From Butyrivibrio sp. AE3004 (GTDB taxonomy: Bacteria; Bacillota; Clostridia; Lachnospirales; Lachnospiraceae): a stretch of 64,000 bases of DNA. The stretch is taken from contig NZ_JNLQ01000001.1 of assembly GCF_000703165.1 (NCBI RefSeq), forward strand, positions 186,001 through 250,000, given 5' to 3'. Position numbers and translations under genes: made by a program. Below are positions 35,515 to 44,957 of the stretch, in pieces. The notes below the pieces were generated by a model that ran no database searches, had not been told where the DNA came from, and saw nothing but the letters and a program-made list of their open reading frames with translations. Every line of letters begins with the position of its first letter. The first letter of the stretch is position 1.

Positions 35515-37530
35515 TCAGAATATAAGCAGTCCAATACGATAAGCTACCGCTGCCAAAAGAAGTGCTGTAAAAGTGTAATAAAGAGCTATTCTGGTAGTCC
35601 ATTTAACTGAATAAGTCTCCTGGAATGTAGCTGCAAGAGCCACGACACATGGCATATTGAAGGTCATTGCAAAGATAAAGGCAAGTGCTTCAGCTTTAGA
35701 TACATTTGTAAGAAGTATTTCGTTCAGATTAGATGCTGCTCCGGCTCCGCTCATGGCAGCATTGAAGGCTGCTGAAAGATTTCCACCTGTGTAGAGTGCG
35801 CTGATAACACCTATCGCACCTTCTTTTCCAACAGCAGATGCAATAAAAGCTATAAACAGCTGCCATCCAAGACCGAAAATCTTGGTAACAGGTTCAATTG
35901 CTGTTCCGATGCGATACAGAATCGGCTGTGATCCGGGTACAAAAGTATAGCTCAGAAGCCAGAACACACCACATACCAAAATGACAACGCTTGTTACACG
36001 CTTAAATGTGTCTCCCGTTCTTCCAAGAACATAACGAAGAAGTGCCCCCAGCTTAGGCTTATGATAAGGTGGAAGTTCCATTATCATTCCATATCTGTCA
36101 TTTTTCTGAACCAGTTTTCTACCGAATATTTTCGCTGTAACCCACATATGCAGGATCATTGTAAGAAGAATTGCAACTATCACAAGCACCGCTCCCGGGC
36201 CGAAAAATACAGCCGAAAGCATAGGAATTACAGCCCATGCTGCTCCGCAAGGAACTGCCCATGCAAGTGCAATTGTAAGAACCTTCTGGCCCCAATTATC
36301 GATTACTCTTGCTCCTGCCGCACCTCCCATGGTGCATCCAAAGCTTACAAGAAATGGCATAACAGATTTTCCCTGAAGCCCAAGTTTTCCCATGGTATTA
36401 TCAAAGACATAAGAGATGCGGGCCATAACGCCGACTTCTTCAAGGAGTCCAAAAACCAGAGTAACCCCAAAAACAAATCCCAGCATCTGGACTATATAGC
36501 TGAATGATTGGATAAGAACTGTGCATATAAGCTGAACCAGAATGTCCGGAGATCCTGCTGAACTAAGTGCAGCTGCGACAGGAGTTTTTAACGCGGCAAT
36601 CCCCTGCCCTATTCCCATAAAGGGAAGTGCCGGAATAAACGAAGCAATAAGACCAAGCAGTACTGTTAAGATAACAGCAGGCTTACCCCATATCCTGCTT
36701 AGATATATCTGATCGAGCTTTCCAAGAGCAATACTTTCTTTTTGGGAAGTAACACTGCCATCGAGTATCTCATCAATCCATCTGAATTTACTGCTTCCTG
36801 TAGCTATCGCTCCCTGACTGTTATTACAGATATTCTGAACTTTTTTATAATCCTCTAAAGAAAGCCGGGCCTTTAGCATTGAAAGAACCTGCTTGTCACC
36901 TTCAAGAGCCTTTACAGAAAGCCACATGGTTGTAAAACCGCTGATAATTCCTTCAGGGATTATTTCTTTTAACTCACTATAACCTTCAATTTTCTCATAC
37001 TCAGCCTCAAGAGCTTTTACATTTATCCTGGATTTCTCCTTTACAGCTCTCTCCATAGTTTCATAATACGGTTCATATTTCTTGCCTTCAGTAGCAGAAA
37101 ATAGAAGTACCGGAATTCCAATCTTTTTCTCAATGGATTTTACGTCTATGGTTTTTCCCTGATCTGCAGCCACATCTGCCATGTTAAGCACAAGAAAGCT
37201 TGGCACATCAATACCTGCATAATCAGCTGTCATGAAAAGACTTCTCTCAAGCTGGGAGCTGTCTGCAAGAATGCATACCACGTCTGCTTTTCCGGATGCG
37301 ATATAATCTCTTGTAATCAGTTCTTCGTCAGAATTGGCCGTAAGGCTGTAAGAACCGGGAAGGTCGGCAATAGCGCACTCCATTCCTTTATAGATAAAGC
37401 TACCTTCTTTCTTTTCAACTGTCTTACCTGGCCAGTTGCCAACATGCTGTCTAAGTCCTGTAAGCGCATTAAAAAGAGTCGATTTACCTGAATTTGGCTG
37501 TCCCAGAAGGGCTATTGTTGCACTGCTCAT
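35515..37530 (-). CDS. feoB: Ferrous iron transporter FeoB
   Basis: A 671-residue GTPase-coupled Fe(II) transporter. The N-terminal G domain shows G1 GQPNSGKST at 10-18, G2/switch HVGNWPGKTVEKKEG, G3 DLPGSYSL and G4 NMAD. The membrane part begins near 280 and has the paired Gate regions (GLLEEVGVMARISYVFDN, then FGCTMGGAAGARVIDNWGQK). Its start overlaps the feoA stop by four bases (ATGA), so the two are translationally coupled. It imports Fe(II) across the membrane under reduced, anoxic conditions. Confidence 0.95.
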   Translation of the reverse strand: MSSATIALLGQPNSGKSTLFNALTGLRQHVGNWPGKTVEKKEGSFIYKGMECAIADLPGSYSLTANSDEELITRDYIASGKADVVCILADSSQLERSLFMTADYAGIDVPSFLVLNMADVAADQGKTIDVKSIEKKIGIPVLLFSATEGKKYEPYYETMERAVKEKSRINVKALEAEYEKIEGYSELKEIIPEGIISGFTTMWLSVKALEGDKQVLSMLKARLSLEDYKKVQNICNNSQGAIATGSSKFRWIDEILDGSVTSQKESIALGKLDQIYLSRIWGKPAVILTVLLGLIASFIPALPFMGIGQGIAALKTPVAAALSSAGSPDILVQLICTVLIQSFSYIVQMLGFVFGVTLVFGLLEEVGVMARISYVFDNTMGKLGLQGKSVMPFLVSFGCTMGGAAGARVIDNWGQKVLTIALAWAVPCGAAWAVIPMLSAVFFGPGAVLVIVAILLTMILHMWVTAKIFGRKLVQKNDRYGMIMELPPYHKPKLGALLRYVLGRTGDTFKRVTSVVILVCGVFWLLSYTFVPGSQPILYRIGTAIEPVTKIFGLGWQLFIAFIASAVGKEGAIGVISALYTGGNLSAAFNAAMSGAGAASNLNEILLTNVSKAEALAFIFAMTFNMPCVVALAATFQETYSVKWTTRIALYYTFTALLLAAVAYRIGLLIF

Positions 37531-37754
37531 CCTGCCACCTCCGTAACCTCAATTCCCATACACTCTTTCCTGTTAAGCGCAATAAGGGTATCCCTTGAAT
37601 AGATAAGCATAGGTCTGTTCTTATCGTTTCTGATAACCCTGATACTGCACCCCGGTGTAAGACCGATGGATGTGATCCTACTCATAAATCTCTCGTCACC
37701 TGTCAGTTTTTCAACAACCGCCCGGCTGTCCTTTCCAAGTTCGCTTAAGCTCAT
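37527..37754 (-). CDS. feoA: Ferrous iron transport protein FeoA
   Basis: A 75-residue SH3-like protein (MSLSELGKDSRAVVEKLTGD, RITSIGLTPGCSIRVIR) of exact FeoA length. It supports FeoB in Fe(II) uptake. It is the first gene of the feoA-feoB-feoC-like operon, with GGAGGG upstream and a perfect GTTAGC/GCTAAC inverted repeat 43 bases before the start, probably the iron-responsive operator. Confidence 0.92.
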   Translation of the reverse strand: MSLSELGKDSRAVVEKLTGDERFMSRITSIGLTPGCSIRVIRNDKNRPMLIYSRDTLIALNRKECMGIEVTEVAG

Positions 37755-37796
37755 ACTCTCCCTCCTTACAAATTGCAGATTTTTTCAATAATACAT

Positions 37797-37812
37797 GTTA
37801 GCACTGGCTAAC
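37797..37812 (-). promoter_or_regulatory. Iron-box-like operator upstream of feoA
   Basis: GTTAGC-ACTG-GCTAAC is a perfect 6+6 inverted repeat. The TTAG/CTAA pattern fits DtxR/IdeR-family iron boxes known upstream of feo operons in Firmicutes. Which repressor binds is not shown by the sequence. Confidence 0.6.
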
Positions 37813-37860
37813 CTTCATATCAATGCCATTATCTGATAATAATTTTCAGGAAGCATAGTT

Positions 37861-38336
37861 TCATTCTGACAGTCTGTATATTTCATCGCAGCAACAATCT
37901 ATAAATTCTTCATCATGGGTTACCACTATGACTATCTTTCCTTTATTTCTCAGTTTTTTTAAAAAATCCGCACATAAAAGCATGTTTTTGTAGTCAAGTC
38001 CGCTTGTAGGTTCATCAAAAAGAAGGATTTCTTTATTCATCATAAGGCTTACTGCTATGGCAAGCCTTTGCTTCTGACCTCCGGAGAGTGTGTTCGGATG
38101 TCTGTTCTTAAATTCCAGAAGATTCATTTCCTCCAGAGTTTTCTCGGCAATCTCCCTACTAATTTTATCCGTTCCGAGAGTGCACTCATTATAAACCGAG
38201 TCTGAAAAAAGCTGGTAATTCACATCCTGCATTACCATAAAGGCTTTTTTCTTAAGCTCTTTAGAAGAAATCTCTTTCTTATTAAGTAAAATAGCACCGC
38301 TACTGCTCTTTATAAGGCCACCCTGTCCTCTGCTGA
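37861..38336 (-). pseudogene. 5'-truncated energy-coupling type ABC ATPase
   Basis: Reading back from the stop at 37861, the frame stays open through a usable ATG at 38238 to about 38336, where recognisable sequence begins with GGLIKSSSGAILLNKKEI. The remaining part has the Q-loop MVMQDVNYQLFSD, signature LSGGQKQR, Walker B EILLFDEPTSGLD and H-loop VVTHDEE, as in ECF/cobalt-type importers. The Walker A region and everything before it are gone. Immediately beyond the break, on the other strand, lies an equally 5'-truncated AraC gene. The protein cannot bind ATP normally and is taken as a pseudogene. Confidence 0.8.
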
Positions 38337-38664
38337 TGCAGAATTATTGAGTAGCCTCGGTCTTTATATCAATGACCATTATGCAGATAAAATCTCAATT
38401 GATTCTTTATCTAAAATAGCCTGTATGGGCACAACCAAACTCAAAAGTGCCTTTAAAACATATTATGGAATGACCGTAGCAGACTATATACAAAAGGTAC
38501 GCATTGACCATGCGGAGCATCTTCTGGCATATACTGATCTTCCTGTCTCCGAAGTTGCAAAAGCAGTTGGTTATGTATCTCCGGGACACTTTGCAGAACT
38601 TTTCAGCAATTCCAAAGGTTTGTTACCCTTAAGCTATAGAAAGGCGTTTCAAAAAAACACGTAG
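38323..38664 (+). pseudogene. 5'-truncated AraC family regulator (DNA-binding domain only)
   Basis: The frame carries SSADAELLSSLGLYIN and then a complete AraC DNA-binding domain (IDSLSKIACMGTTKLKSAFK and VSEVAKAVGYVSPGHFAELFSNSKG). The sensor half is missing, no ribosome binding site precedes the first Met at 38347, and the frame starts inside the breakpoint shared with the truncated ABC gene. A free DNA-binding domain might still bind DNA if expressed, but no start signal supports this. Confidence 0.75.
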
Positions 38665-38724
38665 CGCGTACCGTTTAGTCCACATCTTTCAATATTTAGC
38701 ATTTCTCCTCATGTAGTGGTCTGA

Positions 38725-39576
38725 TTACTTCTTAAAAAATATCTGTAATGCATGGTACATATGCAGTTGCCATGCCTTCATGTCATGGACACCCCCGGGT
38801 ATGATAAAGAAATCATAGTTCTTGCCCTGTTCAAGGTACTTGCTCTCTGCTACTGCTCTGCCCATAATGTCTTTATGCTCCTCAAAAGCAATGTCTGCAT
38901 CACCGTTCGCGCAGAACATGTAATCAAGCTCATAGCCGTTTTTATGGCCATTTTCAAGTGTCTCGCAGATTCTCTTAACCTCCAGGTCGTGATCACCAAA
39001 AGGACCGCAGCAGCCGGAGAAGGGTCCGTACCATGAAAACAGGTCAAAATTATTGTAAAAAGCAGCTCTGTAGGTCGTCATGGATCCTAGGGAAAGACCG
39101 GCAAAAGCTCTGTGGGAGCGGGTTTTTATAAGGTTTTCCTCCGATACATCACCCTCAGTAAAGGTTGAGTACCTGCTCTCGATACCCGGCACAAGATCCT
39201 TTCTTATCTCATGTCTGAAATTTTCGCAGCGTCCCTCATCATGTGTATTCTTGTCATCCTCACCGTGATAGAAAGTGGGAGTGACAACTATACAAGGCTC
39301 GCATAGCTTCTTCTCAATCATATTATCAAGGATTGTCACGGTGTCAGGGAACATCTTTAGCCACCATTCCTCAGTAAATCCGCCACCATGAAGCAGATAT
39401 AGTACATTGTATTTTACTGACTTATCATATCCATAAGGAAGATAAACAAAGGCACCCTTGTGAAGAGGCTTATTCTCCTCGTCATAAGTAAAAGTGTCAT
39501 ATTCAAAACGCTCTACTGTCCCCTTTTTGTCTGTCTCTACCATCATTTCCGCAGGCATTTCAAAAACATAATCCAT
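38725..39576 (-). CDS. CE1-like esterase (alpha/beta hydrolase, feruloyl/acetyl esterase type)
   Basis: A 283-residue esterase of the D/CE1 family: LPYGYDKSVKYNVLYLLHGG is the oxyanion region, AGLSLGSMTTYRAAF holds the nucleophile Ser, and PGGVHDMKAWQLHMYHAL holds the catalytic His. Related domains deacylate plant xylan. No signal peptide, so it would act on imported substituted oligosaccharides. The start at 39576 is chosen because GGAGGAG lies nine bases upstream; the longer frame begins within that site. Near-identical inverted repeats about 15 bases long lie on both sides of the gene. Confidence 0.88.
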   Translation of the reverse strand: MDYVFEMPAEMMVETDKKGTVERFEYDTFTYDEENKPLHKGAFVYLPYGYDKSVKYNVLYLLHGGGFTEEWWLKMFPDTVTILDNMIEKKLCEPCIVVTPTFYHGEDDKNTHDEGRCENFRHEIRKDLVPGIESRYSTFTEGDVSEENLIKTRSHRAFAGLSLGSMTTYRAAFYNNFDLFSWYGPFSGCCGPFGDHDLEVKRICETLENGHKNGYELDYMFCANGDADIAFEEHKDIMGRAVAESKYLEQGKNYDFFIIPGGVHDMKAWQLHMYHALQIFFKK

Positions 39577-39799
39577 TATAAAGTTCTCCTCCATCTATAA
39601 ACGCATGTTTTTATCTGACTCATACCGTTCTGTTACATGCACCGTAACAAGTCATGTTTCTCATTTTTGAACGGTACCGCGCTAATTATAACAGTCTGAA
39701 TCACCGCTCACTAACAGATTATTGCTCAGTTTTTTACTACTTTTGCCACTTTTTATTCCCGCAAATTTAAGCCTTTCTTAATATCTTTAGTATTTCGTA

Positions 39800-41663
39800 T
39801 AACATGATGTAGGTGCCAAAAGTCACATTTATACGTGACCTTGACATGTATTTTGAACATTGATAACTGAATAAAACTATGTTTGATGACAGATTTCCTT
39901 ATTGAGGAGCATATTCATCCCCTTTATTACCGTCATTCCATAACCAATGCCCGGCATTTCGATTTACCTTTAATAAACCGCATCAGTTTGGCGAAATTTT
40001 GGGCACCAACTTTAAAGCCAAAGCGGTATTTTGTCTTTAGCTTTCCACGGACAGGCATTTTATCAACGCCATATTTATTTCTGAGGATTGACGGTGAAGT
40101 CTCTACACCGTTCCTGATTCTGCCGATTTTATTTCTGGTATCATCATCCAGAATCTCCAAAGATCCTAACAAACGTTTTCTGGAGTTTAAGGATATAACC
40201 ATTGTGGCAGTCCGCTTCTTCAGCTTCGGATTGCATTCACATCGGTGCGGACAGTTTTCACATGTTTCTCTTGTGAAAGATACTCGTGCGCTGTTTGTCT
40301 GTTTTATGTAAGAAGTGCTCTTTGGAACATTTCCAGCAGGACATTTTGATACCGTACCTTCAGTTGTGATCTCAAATTCAGCAAGTATAGGATTTGGTTG
40401 TTTACCAATAAGGCCTGTTGAGAAAACTGCAATGCCTTTTTTAGCAGCCTGCATTTTTATCTCATGGCTGTCATAAGCTCCATCGGTTATAAGCGCTATA
40501 GCTTCAGGAGATTCTTCCTGGTTGTCGATGTATTCCTTGATGAATGATGCATCACTTCTGGTATTCACATCATACTGGTAGTCTGTGATAATGGATCCAT
40601 TTTCACCAACAGTTTCTGTGAGATTGGCTACATATCCGCGGTGCTCTTTACCAGCCTTACTTCTGAAGGTTGCCTCCGGATCAGCTGGATTCTGAAGAAT
40701 AGTGGCATTCATTTCACCTTTATCTTTCGGAATGATATGGCCATTGCCATCATCCTTGGTCTGTTCTGAGATTGCTCTTTCAAGCAGTTGATAGTCAGTG
40801 GTTTCTCCATGGGTATCCTTACATGTTGGAAGAAGTTTGACCGCATCATCGATTACTTTTTGAATCCGTTCTGACTGAGGGATATCCTTTTCGTAATATA
40901 CGACACGATTCCTGTTGTTAGGATCCGCATAAGCTTCCAACCCTTTGATCTTGTCATTGTAACCGCCTCGTTTAAGGCTTGCTACAAGATTTGACAAGCA
41001 GGTATACAACAGTTCCAGACGTCCCATCTTCTTGATGTTAGACTCAATCATCATACTGTCCATACGTCTAATGTTAGGGTTTAAGTCCATGAACTTGCAG
41101 ATATGATCAGAAAGCGAAACCATACACTCATGAACAAGGTCGATACCAGTCACAAGTTCATAAGCTGAGACTCTTTCACGGAAACGGCTGAAAGTCCTGT
41201 CACTGATTGGCTGCTTCTCAAAGCTGGTAGTATGAAGAGCATACTGATAACGGAAATCAAACTCCATGGTTTCGATCATCTCATCCTCAGAAATGCCATT
41301 GAACTCAGCAAGCATCATTGCGCCAACGATAACATTTATTGGAGCGTTTGGTCTTGAGTTGGTACTACTGCTGTATAATGGAGCAAACAGCATCTCATTG
41401 ATGTTTACAAAGATCTCTTGCGAAAACTGATGAGCCCATGAACTTTCAAGCATCTTCTGTTTTCTTTCTGAGAGAAATGTAAGAGAATCAAAAAGAGACA
41501 CTTGCTGATGATCATTTAAGATGAATGACATGGCTGAAACCTCGTTAAATACTGGATTTGATACTAATATTTTACCGCAGATCAGCACTAAAACATAGCT
41601 TTATTCAGTTATCAATGTGCATTTTTAGGGTGTTTCTATACTTTTGACACCCACATCATAACA
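39800..41663 (-). mobile_element. IS1182-type insertion sequence
   Basis: The transposase gene is bracketed by two tiers of inverted repeats. Inner: ACATTGATAACTGAATAAAA at 39857-39884 matches the reverse complement of 41591-41618 with one mismatch over 28 bases. Outer: ATGATGTAGGTGCCAAAAGT at 39804-39823 matches the reverse complement of 41640-41659 with two mismatches. The span of about 1.86 kb is usual for the family. A target-site duplication could not be fixed. Confidence 0.88.
39933..41531 (-). CDS. IS1182 family transposase
   Basis: A 532-residue DDE transposase. The N-terminal domain (HQFSQEIFVNINEMLFAPLY, RPNAPINVIVGAMML) is the IS1182 signature; acidic catalytic residues are likely in RRMDSMMIESN and ALITDGAYDSHE with a later Glu, and the C-terminal part has a Cys cluster CENCPHRCEC followed by a basic tail. 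The start at 41531 has GAGG eight bases upstream; the longer frame opens with an unsupported GTG. The gene is full length without frameshifts, so the element may still be active. Confidence 0.92.
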   Translation of the reverse strand: MSFILNDHQQVSLFDSLTFLSERKQKMLESSWAHQFSQEIFVNINEMLFAPLYSSSTNSRPNAPINVIVGAMMLAEFNGISEDEMIETMEFDFRYQYALHTTSFEKQPISDRTFSRFRERVSAYELVTGIDLVHECMVSLSDHICKFMDLNPNIRRMDSMMIESNIKKMGRLELLYTCLSNLVASLKRGGYNDKIKGLEAYADPNNRNRVVYYEKDIPQSERIQKVIDDAVKLLPTCKDTHGETTDYQLLERAISEQTKDDGNGHIIPKDKGEMNATILQNPADPEATFRSKAGKEHRGYVANLTETVGENGSIITDYQYDVNTRSDASFIKEYIDNQEESPEAIALITDGAYDSHEIKMQAAKKGIAVFSTGLIGKQPNPILAEFEITTEGTVSKCPAGNVPKSTSYIKQTNSARVSFTRETCENCPHRCECNPKLKKRTATMVISLNSRKRLLGSLEILDDDTRNKIGRIRNGVETSPSILRNKYGVDKMPVRGKLKTKYRFGFKVGAQNFAKLMRFIKGKSKCRALVME

Positions 41664-41735
41664 TACAATTATATAGAAAACAGCTACACTAAAATCTCAT
41701 TCTACCAAGAGGTAAAAATGTGCAAAAAATAATTA

Positions 41736-42506
41736 TTGTTCTTCATGTCATTTATTCTTGTTATGACTCTTTTTATTCCTCTGAAAATCACTGTCCTTGC
41801 AGAAGCACCGGAAATAACCGCAACATTGGATCTTTCCGGAATCAAGAAGTATGGTAATGTCGTTTTGTCAACAAAATGCAGTGAAATCCTTGATGCCGGA
41901 TACAAATTTGGCGACGTGGTCACTGTATCATTTGCCGAACAGATACTTGATATACCATTTTGCAGCGACTACTCGGATATTGAATCCGGAACTCTTGGTA
42001 TTTTTGCAAGACAGGAAGATGATGAAGACTCCGGGTGGTTATTATGATGAATATCAGCTACATCAGATGTCCTATACAACGGAGTAAAACCCGGCGATGA
42101 CAAATATGATTTCATCATCAGTAACATAACCAAGAGTCTTGAATCAGCATTTGGAACAACCGATCTCAAAAATGTCGATTTAAAAGCCGAGGCAGATGAT
42201 TACTTCACATCTATTGGACTTTCTGAGGATGAAAAGAATGCTCTGAGGGCCAGCCTTGGAGTGGCAGAAAATGATGCGCAGGAAGCTTCTGAAGCTGTGT
42301 CTGAAACAAATGACATTCAAGAATCTGCTGACGCTCCTGAAACACCCGGCACCACATACATAGTACAGCCCGGTGACTGCCTGGTGAAAATTGCAATACA
42401 GCAGCTTGGTGATGCAAACAAATGGATTGAAATCTATGAACTCAACAAAGATATCATCAAGAATCCGAGCCTTATACGCAAAGGCCAAGAGCTTAAACTA
42501 AAATAG
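41736..42506 (+). pseudogene. Frameshifted secreted protein with C-terminal LysM domain
   Basis: Several frames join up. The first (41736-42047) has a signal-like start (MFFMSFILVMTLFIPLKITV) and DLSGIKKYGNVVLSTKCSEI; a second frame carries GGYYDEYQLHQMSY; a third, open from about 42061 to the stop at 42506, carries GVKPGDDKYDFIISN and ends with a LysM domain (TYIVQPGDCLVKIAIQQLGD through KGQELKLK). The pieces resemble a single secreted protein, possibly a tyrosine-phosphatase-like extracellular protein of Lachnospiraceae (from memory), that has lost segments and reading frame. LysM would bind peptidoglycan. The IS1182 element ends only 75 bases upstream. Confidence 0.6.
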
Positions 42507-42530
42507 AACATATTAAACAATTTCAGGGCT

Positions 42531-43421
42531 CTATACGTTGCCGCTCATTACTACATTGACATAGTTATATGGTATTTCGATTCCATTATCCTTTAGTGCA
42601 TTAAATACAGCAGTATTCACCTCATCTTTTACTACTTCTGTTCTGATACCCTGTGGATAATAGATTGTTGCCCCAAGGACTATGGAACTATCAGTAAGTT
42701 CAAGAAAATATACTGATTTACTATTAGGATTATCAGGATTATAACCATCTTTATTTAGTGTCAGCGGATTTTCACAAATAGTCTTCCTTATTACCTCTTT
42801 AGCCTTTTCCAAATCCGTATCGTAGCTTACGGAATAATGAAGCTGTATAGACCTTGGAACATCCTCCTCATAGCTGAAGTTGGTTATGGTAACTCCATTA
42901 AGTCTACTATTAGGAATAATCAATCTTGTTGTATCAAGCTGCTGTATTACAACATGTCTCAGGTTCATTTTCTCCACAATTCCGGACTGTCCATCTTCCA
43001 ACACTATTCTGTTTCCAATATCAAAGGGCTTATATATACTTATTTCCAACCCTGCAAACATATTTTTTATTACATCATTTGCAGCAAGTCCGACAATCGC
43101 TGCTATTACTGCAGTACTTCCAAGCAATGACTGGGCAAGTTTATCACCTCCCATAGGAACAACAATGAAAAATGCTATTATCAGCACTGTAATAGCCTTT
43201 TCCACGAACTGAATAGTAATACTGTTTCCGTGCTTTGCCTTGATCTTTCTGAAAATCATTTTGCATATTTTGTACACAATATATATAAAGAAGCAATAGA
43301 CAATAGAAAGCAGAATAAAAATAAATATAATTCCAATAATTAGGACTATTTTTTCTTCACCGGTAAACTGATTAGAAGTAGCGTTTATTATCACTGTTAA
43401 TAACTCATAAACTGTCTTCAT
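42531..43421 (-). CDS. mscS: MscS family mechanosensitive channel
   Basis: A 296-residue channel protein with three N-terminal helices (to about residue 110). The pore helix contains LLGSTAVIAAIVGLAANDVI and is followed by the beta domain pattern KPFDIGNRIVLEDGQSGIVEKM and IPNSRLNGVTITNFS. It opens under membrane tension to release solutes during osmotic downshock. GGGGGTGG lies upstream of the start. It is convergent with the LysM remnant and seems to be a single-gene unit. Confidence 0.92.
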   Translation of the reverse strand: MKTVYELLTVIINATSNQFTGEEKIVLIIGIIFIFILLSIVYCFFIYIVYKICKMIFRKIKAKHGNSITIQFVEKAITVLIIAFFIVVPMGGDKLAQSLLGSTAVIAAIVGLAANDVIKNMFAGLEISIYKPFDIGNRIVLEDGQSGIVEKMNLRHVVIQQLDTTRLIIPNSRLNGVTITNFSYEEDVPRSIQLHYSVSYDTDLEKAKEVIRKTICENPLTLNKDGYNPDNPNSKSVYFLELTDSSIVLGATIYYPQGIRTEVVKDEVNTAVFNALKDNGIEIPYNYVNVVMSGNV

Positions 43422-43499
43422 AATAGAAATCCACCCCCACCATAACTTATCCTATTATATATTCCTACAATTTTATTATATTTAGCTTAATTGTAAGTT

Positions 43500-44894
43500 T
43501 TAGTTTAATCTTCCGTAATATGCTTTCTTATCCTGATACATCTGCTCATCAGCTGCCTGGATAGCAGTATTTAAATCATATTCACCATGGCAATATACAC
43601 TACCCACAGCAAAGCTTACGTCGTATGTATTATCTGCCATACCCTTTAATTGACGTACCTGCTCGTTCATCTTTTCCTCAGTGATATTCGGGCAAAGAAC
43701 CACAAATTCATCTCCTCCGATGCGATAAATCTGATTGTCAGCAAAGACAATCTTTAAAAGAGCTGCAGCCCTCCTTAGCAGTTTATCTCCAGCGTCATGC
43801 CCCTTTTCATCATTAGTCTTTTTAAGTCCATTCAAATCTGCAAATACAACAGCCATAGATTCAGGGAAATGTCCGGGTTCCTTGACAAGTTCAGCAATGT
43901 ACTCGTCCATAGCATTACGGTTGCCAACCTGTGTCAATGCATCTACTGTGCTCTTTATTTCCAGTTTAGACATTAACTGATGGTTTTTTATAACCGCAGC
44001 AAACAAAAACGTTGAAAGCTCCAGCGTTTCCTTTATCTTATCCGTCTTTGTCGCATCATAGTTTGCAGCCCAGATAAAGCCTACCAACGTCTGACCATAT
44101 CTGATAGCATAGAGAATGATATTGTGGATCCCATAACTGCATAAGGATTGATGCCAGGCAGGATCTCGTTCTTTTATGATATGAAGATCATCATCCAGCA
44201 AACAGTCAGAAAGCGCCAAATCATCTTCCCAGGCCTTTGCCACTTCAAAAGGAGTGCGCCCCATCATCCGGGCAAGTTCTTCCATAAACTGATTTCGCAT
44301 TCCGCTAGCATCTATAAATGAACACTCCTGCGTATCCTTATCTACCGTATACAGGGCACACCTTTCAGCACCGCAGAATACTCTGATCTGCGCTGCAACA
44401 TCAGTAACAGACTGGTAAAAATCCTGTGCTTCATGTAGCTTGATTCCTATATCCAGCACAGCACTGGCAACTTCCGGAGACTTCATAGACATTGAATCCG
44501 TCTCCACCTGATCTGAAAAAGTTATCACGTAAAGACAGAATAGTCTCCTACTTCCCGCAGGTGCTCCCGGCAATTTATCATCATCCCAGATATTCGATAT
44601 AGGCAGATAAAAACCCTTAAGCCAGACCCCGCGGGCATTAACATATGAATACAAAGGGCTGGAAGTACTTGCACATTTATAAACATAATTCTCAAAATTC
44701 AGATCCATCCAGTAATTTCGGTACGATATTCCGGGATAAAATTCCGGTGCTGCAGGATTCATCTGAAGCATGCTTACATTTTTCTTATTAACTGCCATCA
44801 GTCGAATCTCGCTATAACTTCCGTCTTCCAGAAGATCAAAAGAATACAGACTTGCTAAGCCGTCTATACCCTCTATCCATGACTGATAATCCAT
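43500..44894 (-). CDS. GAF-like sensor diguanylate cyclase (GGDEF)
   Basis: A 464-residue signalling protein. The C-terminal domain (about 315-464) is a diguanylate cyclase with an intact GGDEF at 393-397 and the substrate motif FADLNGLKKTNDEKGHDAGD, so it should make cyclic di-GMP. The N-terminal part holds a sensor-like region (about 1-140) and a GAF-like region (about 145-300, DIGIKLHEAQDFYQSVTDVA, ERCALYTVDKDTQECSFIDA). No transmembrane segment, so cytoplasmic. The start follows AAGAGGTAGG. Signal unknown. Confidence 0.9.
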   Translation of the reverse strand: MDYQSWIEGIDGLASLYSFDLLEDGSYSEIRLMAVNKKNVSMLQMNPAAPEFYPGISYRNYWMDLNFENYVYKCASTSSPLYSYVNARGVWLKGFYLPISNIWDDDKLPGAPAGSRRLFCLYVITFSDQVETDSMSMKSPEVASAVLDIGIKLHEAQDFYQSVTDVAAQIRVFCGAERCALYTVDKDTQECSFIDASGMRNQFMEELARMMGRTPFEVAKAWEDDLALSDCLLDDDLHIIKERDPAWHQSLCSYGIHNIILYAIRYGQTLVGFIWAANYDATKTDKIKETLELSTFLFAAVIKNHQLMSKLEIKSTVDALTQVGNRNAMDEYIAELVKEPGHFPESMAVVFADLNGLKKTNDEKGHDAGDKLLRRAAALLKIVFADNQIYRIGGDEFVVLCPNITEEKMNEQVRQLKGMADNTYDVSFAVGSVYCHGEYDLNTAIQAADEQMYQDKKAYYGRLN

Positions 44895-44957
44895 ATAATT
44901 TCCTACCTCTTATAAGTCTATTATCCATAGACATAATTTTCTTCTTTAACTAAAATT

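Noticed and set aside
36061..36507. Plus-strand 148-codon frame inside feoB
   Set aside because: Fully antisense to the FeoB membrane domain, His/Cys-rich by chance, no start signal.
39883..40311. Plus-strand frame of 142 codons at the end of the IS1182 element
   Set aside because: It is antisense to the transposase C-terminus and shows no family features.
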